From the NCBI GenBank assembly GCA_963822905.1, contig CAWGJF010000003.1, forward strand, positions 186,001 to 250,000: a DNA stretch of 64,000 bases, read 5' to 3'. The position numbers and the translations under genes are program-made. Below, piece by piece: positions 34,115 to 43,679 of the stretch; the first letter of the stretch is position 1; each line of letters opens with the position of its first letter. The notes below the pieces were generated by a model. The model was given only the letters and a program-made list of their open reading frames with translations, was not told the DNA's origin and did no database searches. The DNA comes from CAWGJF01 sp963822905 (lineage in GTDB: Bacteria; Bacteroidota; Ignavibacteria; Ignavibacteriales; Ignavibacteriaceae).

Positions 34115-35314
34115 TTATTTAATGTAGATTATTTTTTGGGAGATCTTCCGGTCTCCGCTTTTAAGAACAACTATGTATGTTCCGCTGCTTAGCTTAAGCT
34201 TTTCTGCATCTACAATTATTTTATATTCGCCTGCTGATTTTTCTTCATCTAAAATGGTTGCTATCTCCTTACCGAGTATATCATATATTGTGATTTTAGC
34301 ATTACCTGTTTCAGTTAATCTATATCCTATAACTGAAGTAGGATTGAAAGGATTTGGATATGCCGGATCAAATTCCATTTTATCAGGTATCTTTTTCTTA
34401 TTATGGTTTTCATCTACGCCAACAGGATTGCCATTCTCATCTATCAGTAAAGTGCTTTCATAAATTGTCTCCTGGCTGTCATAATCTGCAGTGAAATACA
34501 TTTTTTTGCCATCTGGTGTAAGCGTGGGGAAACCTTCAAACCTGCCTGCATAATTTCCTTCAAAGTATTGTGTGTCTGCATAAAAACAGAAGTTCAAAGT
34601 CTTAGGAATTGTGTAACCAGAAGGATTCGTAGAATCAGCATACCGTACAACAATATCATAATTTAAGTAAGAACCTCCCCCAATAATAGTATCTAAATGG
34701 GCCAACACAGAATAAGTTTTTTTGAAACTTGGTGAAACGTAAATTCCATAGTCTGATGTCATCCATAATGTTGGAGTTGGCCATCTTTCTGATGGTCCCC
34801 AGGTTTCTGTTTCTGAATTCCAATGAGAAATAGTTGCCTCGTGTGTTCTTAAAAAAACAAGTGTCGTATCGTTTGGTAGTACGCATCCTAGTTCTGCATA
34901 AGCTGCAGAATTTACATTTGGTCCACAGTCAACTGCTTGTCCCCAATCGTTTATCGTGCTGTCCCAATCGCTGTAATACAAATCCCATCCGCCTAAAAAC
35001 CAACTATAAAATATTCTTTTCTCATTTGGGGAGATACAAGGATAGCTTGCTAAATTCTGGTTAATACTACTATTTAATCCGTAAGGTATCGCCCATCCAG
35101 TATCAGCCCATTCTGTGACTGCTATTCCTCCTGCATCTATATAAAGCTTTTGTTTATTAAAACTTATTGATGGACTTTCTGCTCTTACCGCCCAGTTACT
35201 TATTACTGCTACTTTCTTTGGTATGCTCCATACTTCAGGCGCTAAGGGGTATTGAGCATTTGCTGTAAGTGTGATTAACATAAATATTGAACTGATGTAA
35301 ATAAACTTTTTCAT
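34115..35314 (-). CDS. T9SS-exported PD40 beta-propeller protein
   Basis: A 399-residue secreted protein: signal peptide 1-20 (cleavage near ANAQ). The body contains PD40/TolB-like propeller blades (YPCISPNEKRIFYSW, WDLYYSDWD, FPTLTPDGKKMYFTADYD). The C-terminal 80 residues are a type IX sorting domain: FDPAYPNPFNPTSVIGYRL, NAKITIYDILGKEIATIL, SSGTYIVVLKSG and a final IIYIK. It lies 20 bases upstream of the M6 protease gene on the same strand, so both are likely one cargo operon. The ligand or function is unknown. Confidence 0.88.
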   Translation of the reverse strand: MKKFIYISSIFMLITLTANAQYPLAPEVWSIPKKVAVISNWAVRAESPSISFNKQKLYIDAGGIAVTEWADTGWAIPYGLNSSINQNLASYPCISPNEKRIFYSWFLGGWDLYYSDWDSTINDWGQAVDCGPNVNSAAYAELGCVLPNDTTLVFLRTHEATISHWNSETETWGPSERWPTPTLWMTSDYGIYVSPSFKKTYSVLAHLDTIIGGGSYLNYDIVVRYADSTNPSGYTIPKTLNFCFYADTQYFEGNYAGRFEGFPTLTPDGKKMYFTADYDSQETIYESTLLIDENGNPVGVDENHNKKKIPDKMEFDPAYPNPFNPTSVIGYRLTETGNAKITIYDILGKEIATILDEEKSAGEYKIIVDAEKLKLSSGTYIVVLKSGDRKISQKIIYIK

Positions 35315-35446
35315 TTTATACCTCCCACATTTTTGTTGTAATAAAATTTACATTGATTTTTAATACATTACTTGGAAAGTATAAATTTCTGAAAGGAAAA
35401 ACTAAATTAAGATTAAGGCATAACATCTTGGTCCCCTTTGTTAATT

Positions 35447-35472
35447 AAAATACTTTATTGGGAAAGTATTTT
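35447..35472. repeat. Perfect hairpin in the 405-base intergenic region 35315-35719
   Basis: AAAATACTTT at 35447-35456 pairs with AAAGTATTTT at 35463-35472 around ATTGGG. The 405-base region is very AT-rich and separates divergent genes, so it should hold both promoters. Beyond this hairpin I see no coding frame or RNA motif in it. The hairpin could be a regulator site. Confidence 0.5.
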
Positions 35473-35719
35473 ATGGTTAACAATTATTTTTAATTAGACA
35501 CGATGCTGATATTATAACCTCAAAAATTATACTACAATTTTAAACGCTCTCAGAAAAATTTTTTAAATAATATTTTATGAAGATGTAAAAAGGTAATCGC
35601 TCAATATGTAATTATTTCTGTTTAATAATTATTTGGCAAAGATTTAATACTCAAATAATTTTCTAACCGTAGTTCGTATTATTTTTTAGTTTTACCTTAT
35701 TCAAAAAATATCTTTTAGA

Positions 35720-38122
35720 ATGAAACAACTATTTCTAATTCTTTTACTTTCTCCGCTAATTACTTTCTCCCAAACCTTAACCATTTCCGGAAAAGTAACA
35801 GATGCAAAAACCGGCGAGCCGCTGCCTTATGCAAACATCCGTGTGATGAATACCCTAACCGGAACTGCTGCAAATACTTCAGGTGAATATGAACTGAAGC
35901 TTCAACCCGGCAAGTACAACCTGATTGCTTCGTATATAGGTTTTTATTCGGACACTGTTTTTGTTGATTTAATTTCCACTTCAAAAGAAATAGATTTTAA
36001 ACTTTACCAGACTGAATTGCAGCTTCCCGAAGTTGTAATTCTTCCGGGAGAAAATCCCGCACTCGAAATAATAAGGAAAGCAATTAAAAAGAAGAATGAA
36101 AGAAATGAAAAGCTAAACAGCTACGAGTTTGAAGCGTATACAAAAGGATCGATAAAAACTGTTGGTGATCTTATTGCAGGAAGTAATTCTGTTGGAGTCG
36201 GTGCGGGAACGGACACAAGCAAAATGAGGATCAGTGGAATTATAGAAAACCAGAGCAAAGGATATTTCAAAAAACCTGATTACTACAAAGAAATAATTAC
36301 TGCAAGAAAACAAAGCGCAAACTTTCCGCCGATGATTAATACAATTACCGGCGGAAGAATAATTCAAAACTTTTATGAAAATGATGTTCAGTTTCTCGGC
36401 AGAGATATTCCCGGTCCGCTTGCAGACGACGCACTCGATTATTACGATTATTTCCTCGAAAGCACTTCCTCACTTGATAGGCAAACAGTATTTGTCATTT
36501 CAATGAGATCAATTGATAGAGACGACGCCGGTTTTGAAGGAAAAGTTTTTATTACTGACAGCACATTCAATCTAATCAAAGTCGATCTGATTCTTAACCG
36601 TGCAGCAAATACGGGCGGAATTTTCGATACTGTAAATGTTGTTCAGCAGTTTGCAGACTACGATGGAATTTATATGCCGGTTGATTATCATCTTCTTGTG
36701 AACGCAAATGTACTTGGCATTGCGAGATTTGGATTTGAGGTTAATTCGATTCTGTACAATTATAAAATCAACCCGCAAATCGATGAAGATAAATTTTCAA
36801 GAGCAATTGTAACTGTTCTGCCAGACGCAGATGCGAGAGACTCACTTTACTGGGAACAAACAACTACCATTCCCAACACGCTTGAAGAGGAACTTGCTTA
36901 TACAAGAATTGATAGTCTTGTAAATGTACCGTTTACCTTCTGGGACAGGTTAAATTTTCTTTCCGACAGAATCGAACTCAGTGATAATTTTGCTGTGAGT
37001 GCACCGTTGGCAATGTACCATTTCAACAGGGTAGAAGGACACGCTCTTGATTTTTCTTTTTATCTAAGAGATGCAGCAAATAGAAGATTAAATTCAACAC
37101 TTGATTTGTCTTATGGAATTTCGGACAAAAAATTTAAAACAGATTTTGATTTTGAGTATCTCTTCGGCAAATACCGAACTTACGGATTTGAGTTAAACGC
37201 TTTTAAAAAACTTAAGATACTTTTTGGCGAATCCGATAATTACGGGAACCTGTTTGCAACAATTTCATCATTAATCTTCAAAGAAGATTTTCGCGATTAC
37301 TATTACTCGAACGGATTCGATACTGAAATTTGGGGAGAAGTGACTGACTTTCTCGAACTGAGTTTAGGATTTATAAACCGGGATGATAAAAGTGCTTATC
37401 AGAAATCTGATTTTTCATTTTTCTTTAAAGATGATAAATACAGACCAAATCCAGAAATCAACGAAGGAAAGTTTAATATTATTAAAGTCGGATTCAAACT
37501 TGATTTCAGAAAATATGTTGAAGATGGATTTTTCAAAAGAAGAATCGGTTTTGGAAGATCGCACGTACTGTTTTCCGGTGAAGTTCTTCATTCGGATAAT
37601 AAATTAATAAGCAGCTCGCTTGATTTTACAACGTACAAATTCCGTTCAAGAGGATTCATAAGAACTTTTAAATCAGCATATCTAAACTTCAGACTATTTG
37701 CAATGTACAACAAAGGCACTCTACCTTACCAGGATTTATATGGTCTTCCGGGGAACATAGATTACTTTTCAAATGATTACACTTTCAGAACTCTGACCAT
37801 AAATGAAATATTAGCGAAAAGGGTTGTAACTATAAATTTAGAACACCAATTCCGTGATGAACTATTTAAGATGCTGAACATTCCCGGCTTCAAAGATTGG
37901 GAAATAACTTTAAATGTTTTTATGAATATGGCAATTGCAGAAAACGGAGACAAAACAAAATCAAATCTTCCGGTAGTCATAAAAGAATTTCCACATCCTT
38001 TTTATGAAATTGGTTTTGGTTTGGGGCAGGGAATTTTTCCGATCAGCCTGGAATTTGCCTGGAAGATGAATTACAGAGGCGATAATAACTTCAGGTTCAG
38101 TTTAAACATGATAATTTTCTAA
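35720..38122 (+). CDS. DUF5686/carboxypeptidase-like regulatory domain outer-membrane protein
   Basis: An 800-residue exported protein (signal peptide 1-17, ending TFSQ). Residues 20-105 are a carboxypeptidase-regulatory-like domain (ISGKVTDAKTGEPLPYANI, NTSGEYELKL, IASYIGF), as found at the N-terminus of many SusC/TonB-linked proteins. The remainder matches DUF5686: ALEIIRKAIKKKNERN, YEFEAYTKG, FEGKVFITDSTF and many amphipathic strands, ending in an aromatic beta-strand (FRFSLNMIIF), consistent with a large outer-membrane barrel. There is no TonB box or classical plug. Its stop overlaps the convergent SpoIIE gene by four bases. Confidence 0.85.
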   Translation: MKQLFLILLLSPLITFSQTLTISGKVTDAKTGEPLPYANIRVMNTLTGTAANTSGEYELKLQPGKYNLIASYIGFYSDTVFVDLISTSKEIDFKLYQTELQLPEVVILPGENPALEIIRKAIKKKNERNEKLNSYEFEAYTKGSIKTVGDLIAGSNSVGVGAGTDTSKMRISGIIENQSKGYFKKPDYYKEIITARKQSANFPPMINTITGGRIIQNFYENDVQFLGRDIPGPLADDALDYYDYFLESTSSLDRQTVFVISMRSIDRDDAGFEGKVFITDSTFNLIKVDLILNRAANTGGIFDTVNVVQQFADYDGIYMPVDYHLLVNANVLGIARFGFEVNSILYNYKINPQIDEDKFSRAIVTVLPDADARDSLYWEQTTTIPNTLEEELAYTRIDSLVNVPFTFWDRLNFLSDRIELSDNFAVSAPLAMYHFNRVEGHALDFSFYLRDAANRRLNSTLDLSYGISDKKFKTDFDFEYLFGKYRTYGFELNAFKKLKILFGESDNYGNLFATISSLIFKEDFRDYYYSNGFDTEIWGEVTDFLELSLGFINRDDKSAYQKSDFSFFFKDDKYRPNPEINEGKFNIIKVGFKLDFRKYVEDGFFKRRIGFGRSHVLFSGEVLHSDNKLISSSLDFTTYKFRSRGFIRTFKSAYLNFRLFAMYNKGTLPYQDLYGLPGNIDYFSNDYTFRTLTINEILAKRVVTINLEHQFRDELFKMLNIPGFKDWEITLNVFMNMAIAENGDKTKSNLPVVIKEFPHPFYEIGFGLGQGIFPISLEFAWKMNYRGDNNFRFSLNMIIF

Positions 38123-40500
38123 GAAGCCATCTTTACAACAATAAAGGTAATATCATCTTCCTGCTTTACACCGGATTTCCATTCGTCTGCCGCTTTCAGA
38201 AGTGATCTGATTATTTCATCGGGCGATTTATCGGCCACCGATTTGAAAATATCAGCAGCTTTATCATAATCCAAAATTTCTTTTTGATGATTGAATAGTT
38301 CTGGGAATCCATCAGACATTAAAAGTAATGTGTCTCCCATATCCAACTCTGCAGATTTTTTGAAATATTCAAAACCAGATGGATTACCAAGTGGCAATGC
38401 CTGCATTCTTATTTCTTCTACAATTTGTTTTTGTGCTCTGTAAATAAGCGCAGGAGGCATACCTGCAGAAGAAAAGGTAACCTTGTTTCCTTCAATCCTT
38501 GCAAGCAGCATTGCCATAAATAAATTTCCAAGATGCATTTCACGAATTATCATATTGCTTTTATTAAGGAACTCAGAAATATCTGTATTTATACTATCGG
38601 CACTAAAAAGACCCTTAATTGTGGCAACCATCGTTCCTGCCTGCATACCATGTCCGGTTGCATCCCCGATTGCAATTAACAAAGAATTATTTTTATCGTA
38701 CTTGAAATCATAGTAATCTCCGCCGACCTCAGTTGCCGGTTTCATATATACTGCAATTTCAAGATTTGGAATCTCGGGTATTTTTTTAGGCAACATTGAT
38801 AACTGAAGCTTTCTTGCTTCTTCCAGCTCTTTCGTTTTTCTTTCATTGTCCGCTTCAAGAAGCCTTCTGCTTACTTCCTCTTCCTTTGCTTTTCTTTCCT
38901 GCTCAATTGTTTTTTCCGAGAGCTCTTTTACCTGGATTAATTGCTTTTGAAGATTTGAGTTCGTGTCAGAAATTATTTTTGATAGATTAATTGAAACAGT
39001 AATTGCAAAAATTACTATGCCGTATACGTAAACAATATTAAGACCGAATATTGGCTGGGTAATAACCTTTGTAATTATCAATATCTGGTAAGCTATAAAT
39101 ACGATTGCTAAAAGAAAACCAATTCCGGTCAACCATCCCCAACCCTTACGGTCATTATGAAAAATAGATCTGATAACGACTCTGAATAACTCAAGTGTAA
39201 GAATAATTGAATAGGCGTAATAAATATACTCCGCAGTTCCAGCGCCAGACTCAGGAAAAAATATTGTCTGAAGAATGAAGAGTGATGATAGTATTGCAAA
39301 TATATAAGCAGGTTTTGGCATCTTTTGGTAAGAACTGGCATAGACAGTTAGTAAGCCAAACAGAATTGCCATTTGAACCGAAATAGAATTAATTGTTGAA
39401 ATAACAATAGCAGACAATACTGAATCAATAAAACTATTCTGAAGACCTGTAAAAATTATTGCAGCAAATGAAATCATAGAAACAGAATAAAATAAATTTT
39501 CTTTTGCTTTAGGGTAAAACAGAAATAACAAAAGATGCATCACTGCGAATGCGAGTACAAAAGCTCCAAACCCGAATTGATTAATTGTAAGTTCCCTGAC
39601 ATTCATGACGCGGTTAGTTATAAGTTGATCTAATTCACCAATCATTGCATAGAAACCGGACATAGCACCATAATTCATCAATTTCTTTGAGTGATGATTT
39701 GAATATCGAACTGCAAGAAGATGCTCATTTCCTCTGCCGAATAGAATGTGTCTTGGTGATCTTTCTGTATATACCTTTTCCGTTTCTTTTGAATTACCTA
39801 CAGTGCCGAACTTATACAACAATTTTCCATCAAGAAAAATTTCTGCTGCACCTGTGCAAACAAACTGAAATCCAAATGGCTGATTCCATAAAGTAGAATC
39901 GACATAAATATGATTTCTGAACCATAGATTACCGTTCCAGTTTAAACCTTCAATATCTTCTTTGTTAAGTGCGGGGTTTATTATTTTCCAATCGGTGTCG
40001 ATTAATCCCGGGTCTTTCCAGGTTGTATCATCCCCGATCTTATATTGCCAGCCCTCGAACAATTCAAGGAAGCCCGATTTATTTTTTAATCTTTCAGGCG
40101 AAATAATTATTTTTTGAATAACCTGGTCACGCCAGTTTGGAATTGCATAAGTTAATGTTGTGTCGTTTGAAACTACGTAACTAAAATTCGGAAATTCAAG
40201 TTTGTTTGAATCAACGGCTTCTGAATTCCAGTCACCACGGGTAAATTTAAATTGCAATGAGTCGCCAACTTCAGCATCAAGATTATATTTCCATTCATTT
40301 TCTGAAACCCTGTTCATTTTTATCATTGTATTCCACTGACCAAGTTCTTTTGTGTTACCGCAGATAAAAACTTCAGAGCCTATTGGAAGGTTTTCAACTT
40401 TTGAAACAATCGAAATTTTCTTTTGTTGTGAAAAGACAGAAACAGGTATTAACAAAGATAAAATCAGAATAAATAGAACCGAATGAAATTTCATGTGCAT
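38119..40500 (-). CDS. CBM20 / jelly-roll / 7TM / SpoIIE serine phosphatase
   Basis: A 793-residue membrane sensor-phosphatase. After a signal peptide (1-25) comes a CBM20 starch-binding-like domain (about 28-120: GSEVFICGNTKELGQWN, NEWKYNLDAEVGDSLQFKF). A galactose-binding-like jelly roll follows (about 140-300, LWFRNHIYVDSTLW, AEIFLDGKLLYKFG). Then about seven transmembrane segments (300-505), a charged coiled coil (510-560) and a PP2C/SpoIIE domain to the end (EVGGDYYDFKYD, IAIGDATGHGMQAGTMVAT, LLLMSDGFPELF). The phosphatase probably dephosphorylates an anti-anti-sigma partner; none is encoded nearby. An external glycan as signal is inferred from the two ectodomains. Confidence 0.85.
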   Translation of the reverse strand: MHMKFHSVLFILILSLLIPVSVFSQQKKISIVSKVENLPIGSEVFICGNTKELGQWNTMIKMNRVSENEWKYNLDAEVGDSLQFKFTRGDWNSEAVDSNKLEFPNFSYVVSNDTTLTYAIPNWRDQVIQKIIISPERLKNKSGFLELFEGWQYKIGDDTTWKDPGLIDTDWKIINPALNKEDIEGLNWNGNLWFRNHIYVDSTLWNQPFGFQFVCTGAAEIFLDGKLLYKFGTVGNSKETEKVYTERSPRHILFGRGNEHLLAVRYSNHHSKKLMNYGAMSGFYAMIGELDQLITNRVMNVRELTINQFGFGAFVLAFAVMHLLLFLFYPKAKENLFYSVSMISFAAIIFTGLQNSFIDSVLSAIVISTINSISVQMAILFGLLTVYASSYQKMPKPAYIFAILSSLFILQTIFFPESGAGTAEYIYYAYSIILTLELFRVVIRSIFHNDRKGWGWLTGIGFLLAIVFIAYQILIITKVITQPIFGLNIVYVYGIVIFAITVSINLSKIISDTNSNLQKQLIQVKELSEKTIEQERKAKEEEVSRRLLEADNERKTKELEEARKLQLSMLPKKIPEIPNLEIAVYMKPATEVGGDYYDFKYDKNNSLLIAIGDATGHGMQAGTMVATIKGLFSADSINTDISEFLNKSNMIIREMHLGNLFMAMLLARIEGNKVTFSSAGMPPALIYRAQKQIVEEIRMQALPLGNPSGFEYFKKSAELDMGDTLLLMSDGFPELFNHQKEILDYDKAADIFKSVADKSPDEIIRSLLKAADEWKSGVKQEDDITFIVVKMAS

Positions 40501-40555
40501 ATTGAATAAGTAAAAATAATTACATGTATAAATTAAACAGGGAATAGTTCAGAAG

Positions 40556-40585
40556 TAATAAAAATGGCGCCCTGTATTGAGCGCC
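40556..40585 (-). terminator. Probable terminator after the RRM protein gene
   Basis: On the minus strand, GGCGC and GCGCC (40581-40585 and 40566-40570) flank a 10-base loop and are followed by ATTTTTATTA. The stem is only five G/C pairs. Confidence 0.55.
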
Positions 40586-40608
40586 CTGGTTGTAAACTGA
40601 AAGCCTGA

Positions 40609-40860
40609 TCAGGAATTGTTTCTTGCTAAGTTAACAATAATATTCCTGCCATTCATTTCAGAGCCGTTAAGAGTTTTGATGGCAGCCTCTGCTTCAGATT
40701 CCGATTCCATTTCAACAAAACCGAAACCTTTTGACCTGTTGGTTTTGCGGTCAAAGATAACCTTCGCAGAAACGATTTTCCCATGAGGAGCAAAAATATC
40801 CTTCAGTCCATCGTCATTAACTGCCCAGGGAAGGTTACCTACAAACAACTTGTTACTCAC
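40609..40860 (-). CDS. RRM-type RNA-binding protein
   Basis: An 83-residue protein made of one RNA recognition motif. RNP2 is KLFVGNLPW and RNP1 is KGFGFVEME; the C-terminus is NLARNNS. Small RRM proteins of this type are widespread in Bacteroidota and cyanobacteria, where many are cold-induced and bind RNA as chaperones. It has its own terminator and a 120-base leader. Confidence 0.93.
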   Translation of the reverse strand: MSNKLFVGNLPWAVNDDGLKDIFAPHGKIVSAKVIFDRKTNRSKGFGFVEMESESEAEAAIKTLNGSEMNGRNIIVNLARNNS

Positions 40861-40981
40861 AAAAGGAACCTTTTAATTAGTTGAACAAAATGCGGCTAAA
40901 CGACGCAGAAATAACATAAGAATTCAGAATTAATAAACAAAGTAAATTTTAATTGTCAATTTTTAATGTTCTCAAAATTGA

Positions 40982-42061
40982 TCACCTGTTTTTTCTATTA
41001 AACTTTTGAAGCTTTCTGTATTGAGAATGTATTTTTTTCCATTTTTGTTCGTGTTTTTTCATTTCTTCCGGATCAGTTTTTCTTTTTATCCATTCAGCTT
41101 CCTTTCGAAGCTTTAAATAACTATCATATCTTTCCCGGCTTAGCTCACCTGATTGCAAAGCATTTAGTACGGCACAACCGGATTCGTGAATATGAGAACA
41201 ATCTTTGAACCGGCAACCCGAACTCAATTCATCAATTTCCGGGAAAACACTTTCAAGTCCATCATCTGCTGTCCAGAGTTGAAACTCACGCATACCAGGA
41301 GTGTCAATAATAATTCCACCATCAGGTGTTAGTATTAATTCTCTTGTTGTAGTCGTATGTTTTCCTTTTGAATCAACAAGCCTAACGTCATTTACTTTTT
41401 GTCGATCATATCCGAGTATGCTGTTTATAATTGATGATTTGCCAACTCCTGATGATCCAACCAACGCACAGGTTTTTCCCTCTGAAAGTAACTCTTTGAC
41501 AAAATTAATTCCATCTCCAGTTTGAGCACTGACTGCAAAACATTTTATTTCAGGAAAAATATTTTTCAGTTCGTTTAGTTTTATCTTTGCATCCGGACAA
41601 ATATCACTTTTATTTAAAATAACAATTGGCTCCATATTTCCTTCAAAGGCCATAGTAAGATAACGTTCCAATCTTCTGTGACTGTAGTTTGCATCTAGAC
41701 TTTGAACAACAAAAAGCAAATCAATGTTTGAGGCAATTACTTGTTCCTGAATTTTTTTGCCGGAAACTTTTCTTCCAAATACTGATTTCCTCGGAAGTAA
41801 ATCATGAATAATGGCTTTCATTTCATCTTCATATGTAATAACAGCAACCCAGTCTCCAACTTTTGGTAATTCTGCAGAACTTTCAGAAGAATATAACAGC
41901 TTACCTGTAACTTCGGATTGAAGTTCACCAATCTCTGCCGCAGTGATGTATCGTTCTTTGTGCTCAGTTATTACACGTGCAAAAGAAAAACCTTTTTGTT
42001 TAAAAGATTTAGAATTCTCTTCAAAAAAAGAATTCCATCCTAATTGTTTTAATGAATTCAA
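40982..42061 (-). CDS. rsgA: Ribosome small-subunit-dependent GTPase A
   Basis: A 359-residue circularly permuted GTPase that helps mature the 30S subunit. An OB-fold N-terminus is followed by G4 (ILNKSD), then G1 (GSSGVGKSSIIN) and G3 (IIDTPGMREF), the permuted order diagnostic of RsgA. VVQSLDANYSHRRLERYL is conserved. The C-terminal zinc domain has CRFKDCSHIHESGCAV with three Cys and one His. Length is typical and all motifs are intact. Confidence 0.95.
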   Translation of the reverse strand: MNSLKQLGWNSFFEENSKSFKQKGFSFARVITEHKERYITAAEIGELQSEVTGKLLYSSESSAELPKVGDWVAVITYEDEMKAIIHDLLPRKSVFGRKVSGKKIQEQVIASNIDLLFVVQSLDANYSHRRLERYLTMAFEGNMEPIVILNKSDICPDAKIKLNELKNIFPEIKCFAVSAQTGDGINFVKELLSEGKTCALVGSSGVGKSSIINSILGYDRQKVNDVRLVDSKGKHTTTTRELILTPDGGIIIDTPGMREFQLWTADDGLESVFPEIDELSSGCRFKDCSHIHESGCAVLNALQSGELSRERYDSYLKLRKEAEWIKRKTDPEEMKKHEQKWKKIHSQYRKLQKFNRKNR

Positions 42062-42272
42062 TTTTGTGCTCCTTAGTTTTAATATTAATGATTATTGAAA
42101 GGACGGATTTCTGAGTTAACTAATTAAATTTTTAATTCAGTTTTTACAGAAGATCAGAGCACAATTATTTCTGCGGGGCGATATGTAAGTCTAAATTTAA
42201 TAAGACAAGTATTGTTTTCAGATCAAAAATAGAAAGGATTTAATAAATAATCTAATTATTCCGAAAAGATTT

Positions 42273-43628
42273 TTAGGAAGCTTTTAAAAGAAGGCTTACT
42301 ACTTCGGATAAGTTCTCAATCGGAATGATTTTTATCTTTCCGTTGTTCTTAAAATTCTTAGCATTGTTAGCTGGTATTACAGCTTTTGTAAAGCCAAGCT
42401 TTTCGGCTTCCTGGATTCTTTTTTCGATGTTACCAACACTGCGAACTTCTCCGCCAAGTCCAACTTCACCAATTACGACCGTTTGATTATCAATAACTTT
42501 GTCCATTAAACTCGAGGCAATACTCAGACAGACAGCGAGATCCACAGCGGGTTCAACAATTCTGACACCACCTGCCATATTTACAAAAATGTTGTTTGCA
42601 GATACTCTTTGGTTCGCTCTTTTTTCAAGAACAGCCAAAAGAATTGAAAGTCTTCTTTGATCGAATCCTGTAGTAACCCGTTGTGGGTAACCAAAATTTG
42701 AAGGAGTGACTAATGCCTGAACTTCGAGAAGTATTGGTCTTGTTCCTTCGATTGTTGAAGTAACGACGGAGCCCGGCGTCTTCCTGTCCCTTTCACTCAA
42801 AAAAAGTTCACTGGGATTTTTAACCTCGCGCAAACCATCTTCATTCATTTCAAAAATTCCGATTTCATTTGTGCTGCCGAACCGGTTTTTTAATGATCTT
42901 AAAATTCTGAATGTATGATTTGTTTCCCCTTCAAACTGAATTACGGTATCAACAATATGTTCGAGTATTTTTGGCCCTGCAATCATCCCTTCTTTGGTTA
43001 CATGACCTATGATGATTACTGCATAATTTTTCTTTTTCGCTTCATCCATTAAAAGAGATGTGCATTCTCTTATTTGCGTAATTGTTCCGGGAGAGTTTTC
43101 CAGCTCGGCTCTGTACATTGTTTGGATGGAATCGATCACAACAACGGAAGGTCCGACAGTATTGATAGCTGCAATTATATGAGTAAGATCGGTCTCAGGA
43201 AAGACGAAAAAATTTTCTGATTTCAGATTTAGTCTTGACGATCTGAGTTTAATTTGCTTTTCAGATTCTTCGCCGGTTACATAAAGCACTTTTTCTTTTA
43301 CATTTGCAGCAGCCTGCATTGCAAGTGTCGATTTACCAATTCCGGGATCACCGCCAAGCAAAATCACAGAACCGGGCATAAGTCCGCCACCGAGCACTCT
43401 GTCAAATTCTGCAATGTTTGTTTTAATCCGGTCGCCTTCAGTAGCAGAGATTTCATTAATACTGGTCACAGTCACTTTTGTTTTTGCTGTGGAGATTTTT
43501 CTCCTTGATGTTTCAATTATCTCTTCGGTAAAACTATTCCAGCTATCACATTCCGGGCATTTACCGAGCCAGCGAAGAGATTCATAACCGCAGTTTGAAC
43601 AAATGTATTTTATTTTTGTTTTACTCAT
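42273..43628 (-). CDS. radA: DNA repair protein RadA
   Basis: A 451-residue RecA-like ATPase acting in recombination-intermediate processing. An N-terminal C4 zinc finger is formed by CSNCGYE and LGKCPEC. Walker A is LGGDPGIGKST, Walker B ends VVIDSIQTM, and the RadA-specific motif is KNRFGSTNEIGIFEM. The C-terminal Lon-protease-like domain (residues 280-451) includes GYPQRVTTGFDQRRLSILLAVLEKR split across its first strand and helix and VNMAGGVRI. It is intact and normal in length. Confidence 0.95.
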   Translation of the reverse strand: MSKTKIKYICSNCGYESLRWLGKCPECDSWNSFTEEIIETSRRKISTAKTKVTVTSINEISATEGDRIKTNIAEFDRVLGGGLMPGSVILLGGDPGIGKSTLAMQAAANVKEKVLYVTGEESEKQIKLRSSRLNLKSENFFVFPETDLTHIIAAINTVGPSVVVIDSIQTMYRAELENSPGTITQIRECTSLLMDEAKKKNYAVIIIGHVTKEGMIAGPKILEHIVDTVIQFEGETNHTFRILRSLKNRFGSTNEIGIFEMNEDGLREVKNPSELFLSERDRKTPGSVVTSTIEGTRPILLEVQALVTPSNFGYPQRVTTGFDQRRLSILLAVLEKRANQRVSANNIFVNMAGGVRIVEPAVDLAVCLSIASSLMDKVIDNQTVVIGEVGLGGEVRSVGNIEKRIQEAEKLGFTKAVIPANNAKNFKNNGKIKIIPIENLSEVVSLLLKAS

Positions 43629-43679
43629 AAAAGGAATTTAACCACATAGAAACATAGAGCACGTAGTTGTAAAACGATA

